Assembly (NCBI RefSeq): GCF_003987095.1 | Contig: NZ_PIQA01000006.1 | Coordinates: forward strand, 183,776 to 247,775 | DNA length: 64,000 bases | Direction of reading: 5' to 3' | Source of the DNA: Idiomarina piscisalsi | GTDB taxonomy: Bacteria > Pseudomonadota > Gammaproteobacteria > Enterobacterales > Alteromonadaceae | Shown here: positions 63,726 to 64,000 of the stretch, piece by piece | How the letters are laid out: each line of letters opens with the position of its first letter | Position numbering within the stretch: position 1 is the stretch's first letter | Notes under the pieces: generated by a model | Databases searched by the model: none | Seen by the model: only the letters and a program-made list of their open reading frames with translations | Told to the model about the DNA's origin: nothing | Translations under genes and position numbers: made by a program

Positions 63726-63834
63726 GTAATTAGTAGTTGTGGGTCAAACCTTCGAGCTAAGGTTATGTAAAAGGGTTAAATGGCATTTGAGTCGCATCCA
63801 CTTAAAATTACCGTTAATGAAAAGAAGTTAAAAG

Positions 63835-64000
63835 ATGAACATATTAGTCACAGGCAGTTCGGGCCAGGTAGGCTTTGAGCTGGTACGTAGCCTTAGTGTT
63901 TTTGGTGAAGTGCTGGCGCCCACGCGTAATGAGCTCGACCTAACTAACGCCAGTGTAGTTCAGAAGTATTTGGAGCACCACCAGCCACAGCTTATTGCGA
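63835..64000 (+). CDS. rmlD: dTDP-4-dehydrorhamnose reductase RmlD, N-terminal part
   Basis: The first 55 codons are visible and the gene runs out of the window. NILVTGSSGQVGFELVRSL is the RmlD-type NAD(P) motif with GxxGxxG, followed by APTRNELDLTNASVV, where the conserved Leu-Asp-Leu-Thr turn is typical of RmlD. It reduces dTDP-4-keto-rhamnose to dTDP-L-rhamnose, the last step after RmlB (7513) and RmlC, which is not in this window. GC content rises back to the level of the conserved genes here. Confidence 0.85.
   Translation, partial: MNILVTGSSGQVGFELVRSLSVFGEVLAPTRNELDLTNASVVQKYLEHHQPQLIA

Noticed and set aside
63780..63881. Short ORF starting MAFESHPLKITVNEKK just before and into rmlD
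   Set aside because: It overlaps rmlD in another frame, matches no rmlC-like sequence, and stops quickly. It may be chance or a leader peptide.

Overview
The window looks like the chromosome of a marine gammaproteobacterium of the Alteromonadales type. Idiomarina or a close relative is my best guess. This rests on the pepP-ubiH-ubiI border, the moderate GC content with AT-rich sugar-specific cores, RfaH-type ops elements, and the families present. The genus is an inference, not something read directly. Almost the whole window (5.2 to 64 kb) is a surface-polysaccharide super-locus.

Layout. (1) 1-4.8 kb: chromosomal border with the end of pepP, ubiH and ubiI, then on the minus strand a beta-CASP metallo-beta-lactamase RNase-like gene, an XRE regulator and a probable broken HipA-like remnant. 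(2) 5.2-24.1 kb: first polysaccharide operon behind a JUMPStart/ops element. It has ugd, wzz, rmlB, rmlA, a VioA-like aminotransferase, a fold-III PLP decarboxylase, an ATP-grasp ligase, a sulfotransferase-like gene, a Wzx flippase, a Wzy-like polymerase, several glycosyltransferases, a TupA-like ATP-grasp protein, a QuiNAc-type reductase, a PglC-size initiating transferase and a UDP-GlcA 4-epimerase. (3) 24.2-34.5 kb: outer-membrane and envelope part, with a 923-aa SLBB export protein, GfcA-like, GfcB-like and fused GfcC-GfcD-like proteins, then a WbpM-type dehydratase and pgi. (4) 34.7-37.1 kb: a large lipoprotein with a cadherin-like domain. (5) 37.3-59.7 kb: a second ops element, then an ABC-transporter capsule module (lipoprotein, KpsD-, KpsM-, KpsT- and KpsE-like, a single-module KpsC-like transferase), three consecutive coiled-coil proteins, a full wbpA/B/D/E/I set for UDP-ManNAc3NAcA, a TPR-methyltransferase, a large GT4-type protein and a glucuronyl C5-epimerase-like protein. 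(6) 59.7-63.7 kb: two paralogous glycosyltransferase-like genes separated by a short truncated gene, an IS66 remnant and an intact IS3-family element. (7) 63.8 kb to the end: start of rmlD.

How the genes fit together (inference). Module one would make a Wzx/Wzy-assembled glycan that starts on QuiNAc-phosphate (WbpM-type plus reductase plus PglC-size transferase). It could contain Qui4N (RmlA, RmlB, VioA-like) carrying an unusual amino-acid-derived amide (decarboxylase plus ATP-grasp), uronic acids and perhaps sulfate. Module two would make a polyuronate-like capsule built on ManNAc3NAcA, exported by KpsDEMT-like proteins on a lipid-Kdo-type linker. Its uronic residues may be C5-epimerised on the polymer, and coiled-coil proteins may scaffold or measure it. 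The two ops elements suggest RfaH-type antitermination controls both operons.

Most promising for novelty: the decarboxylase/ATP-grasp sugar-modification cassette (10.6-12.8 kb); the three-gene coiled-coil cassette with a 294-bp (14-heptad) in-frame tandem repeat (44.4-49.0 kb); the C5-epimerase-like gene (58.3 kb); and the paralogous GT-like family around the IS (59.8-63.7 kb). I saw no tRNA, rRNA or CRISPR array.
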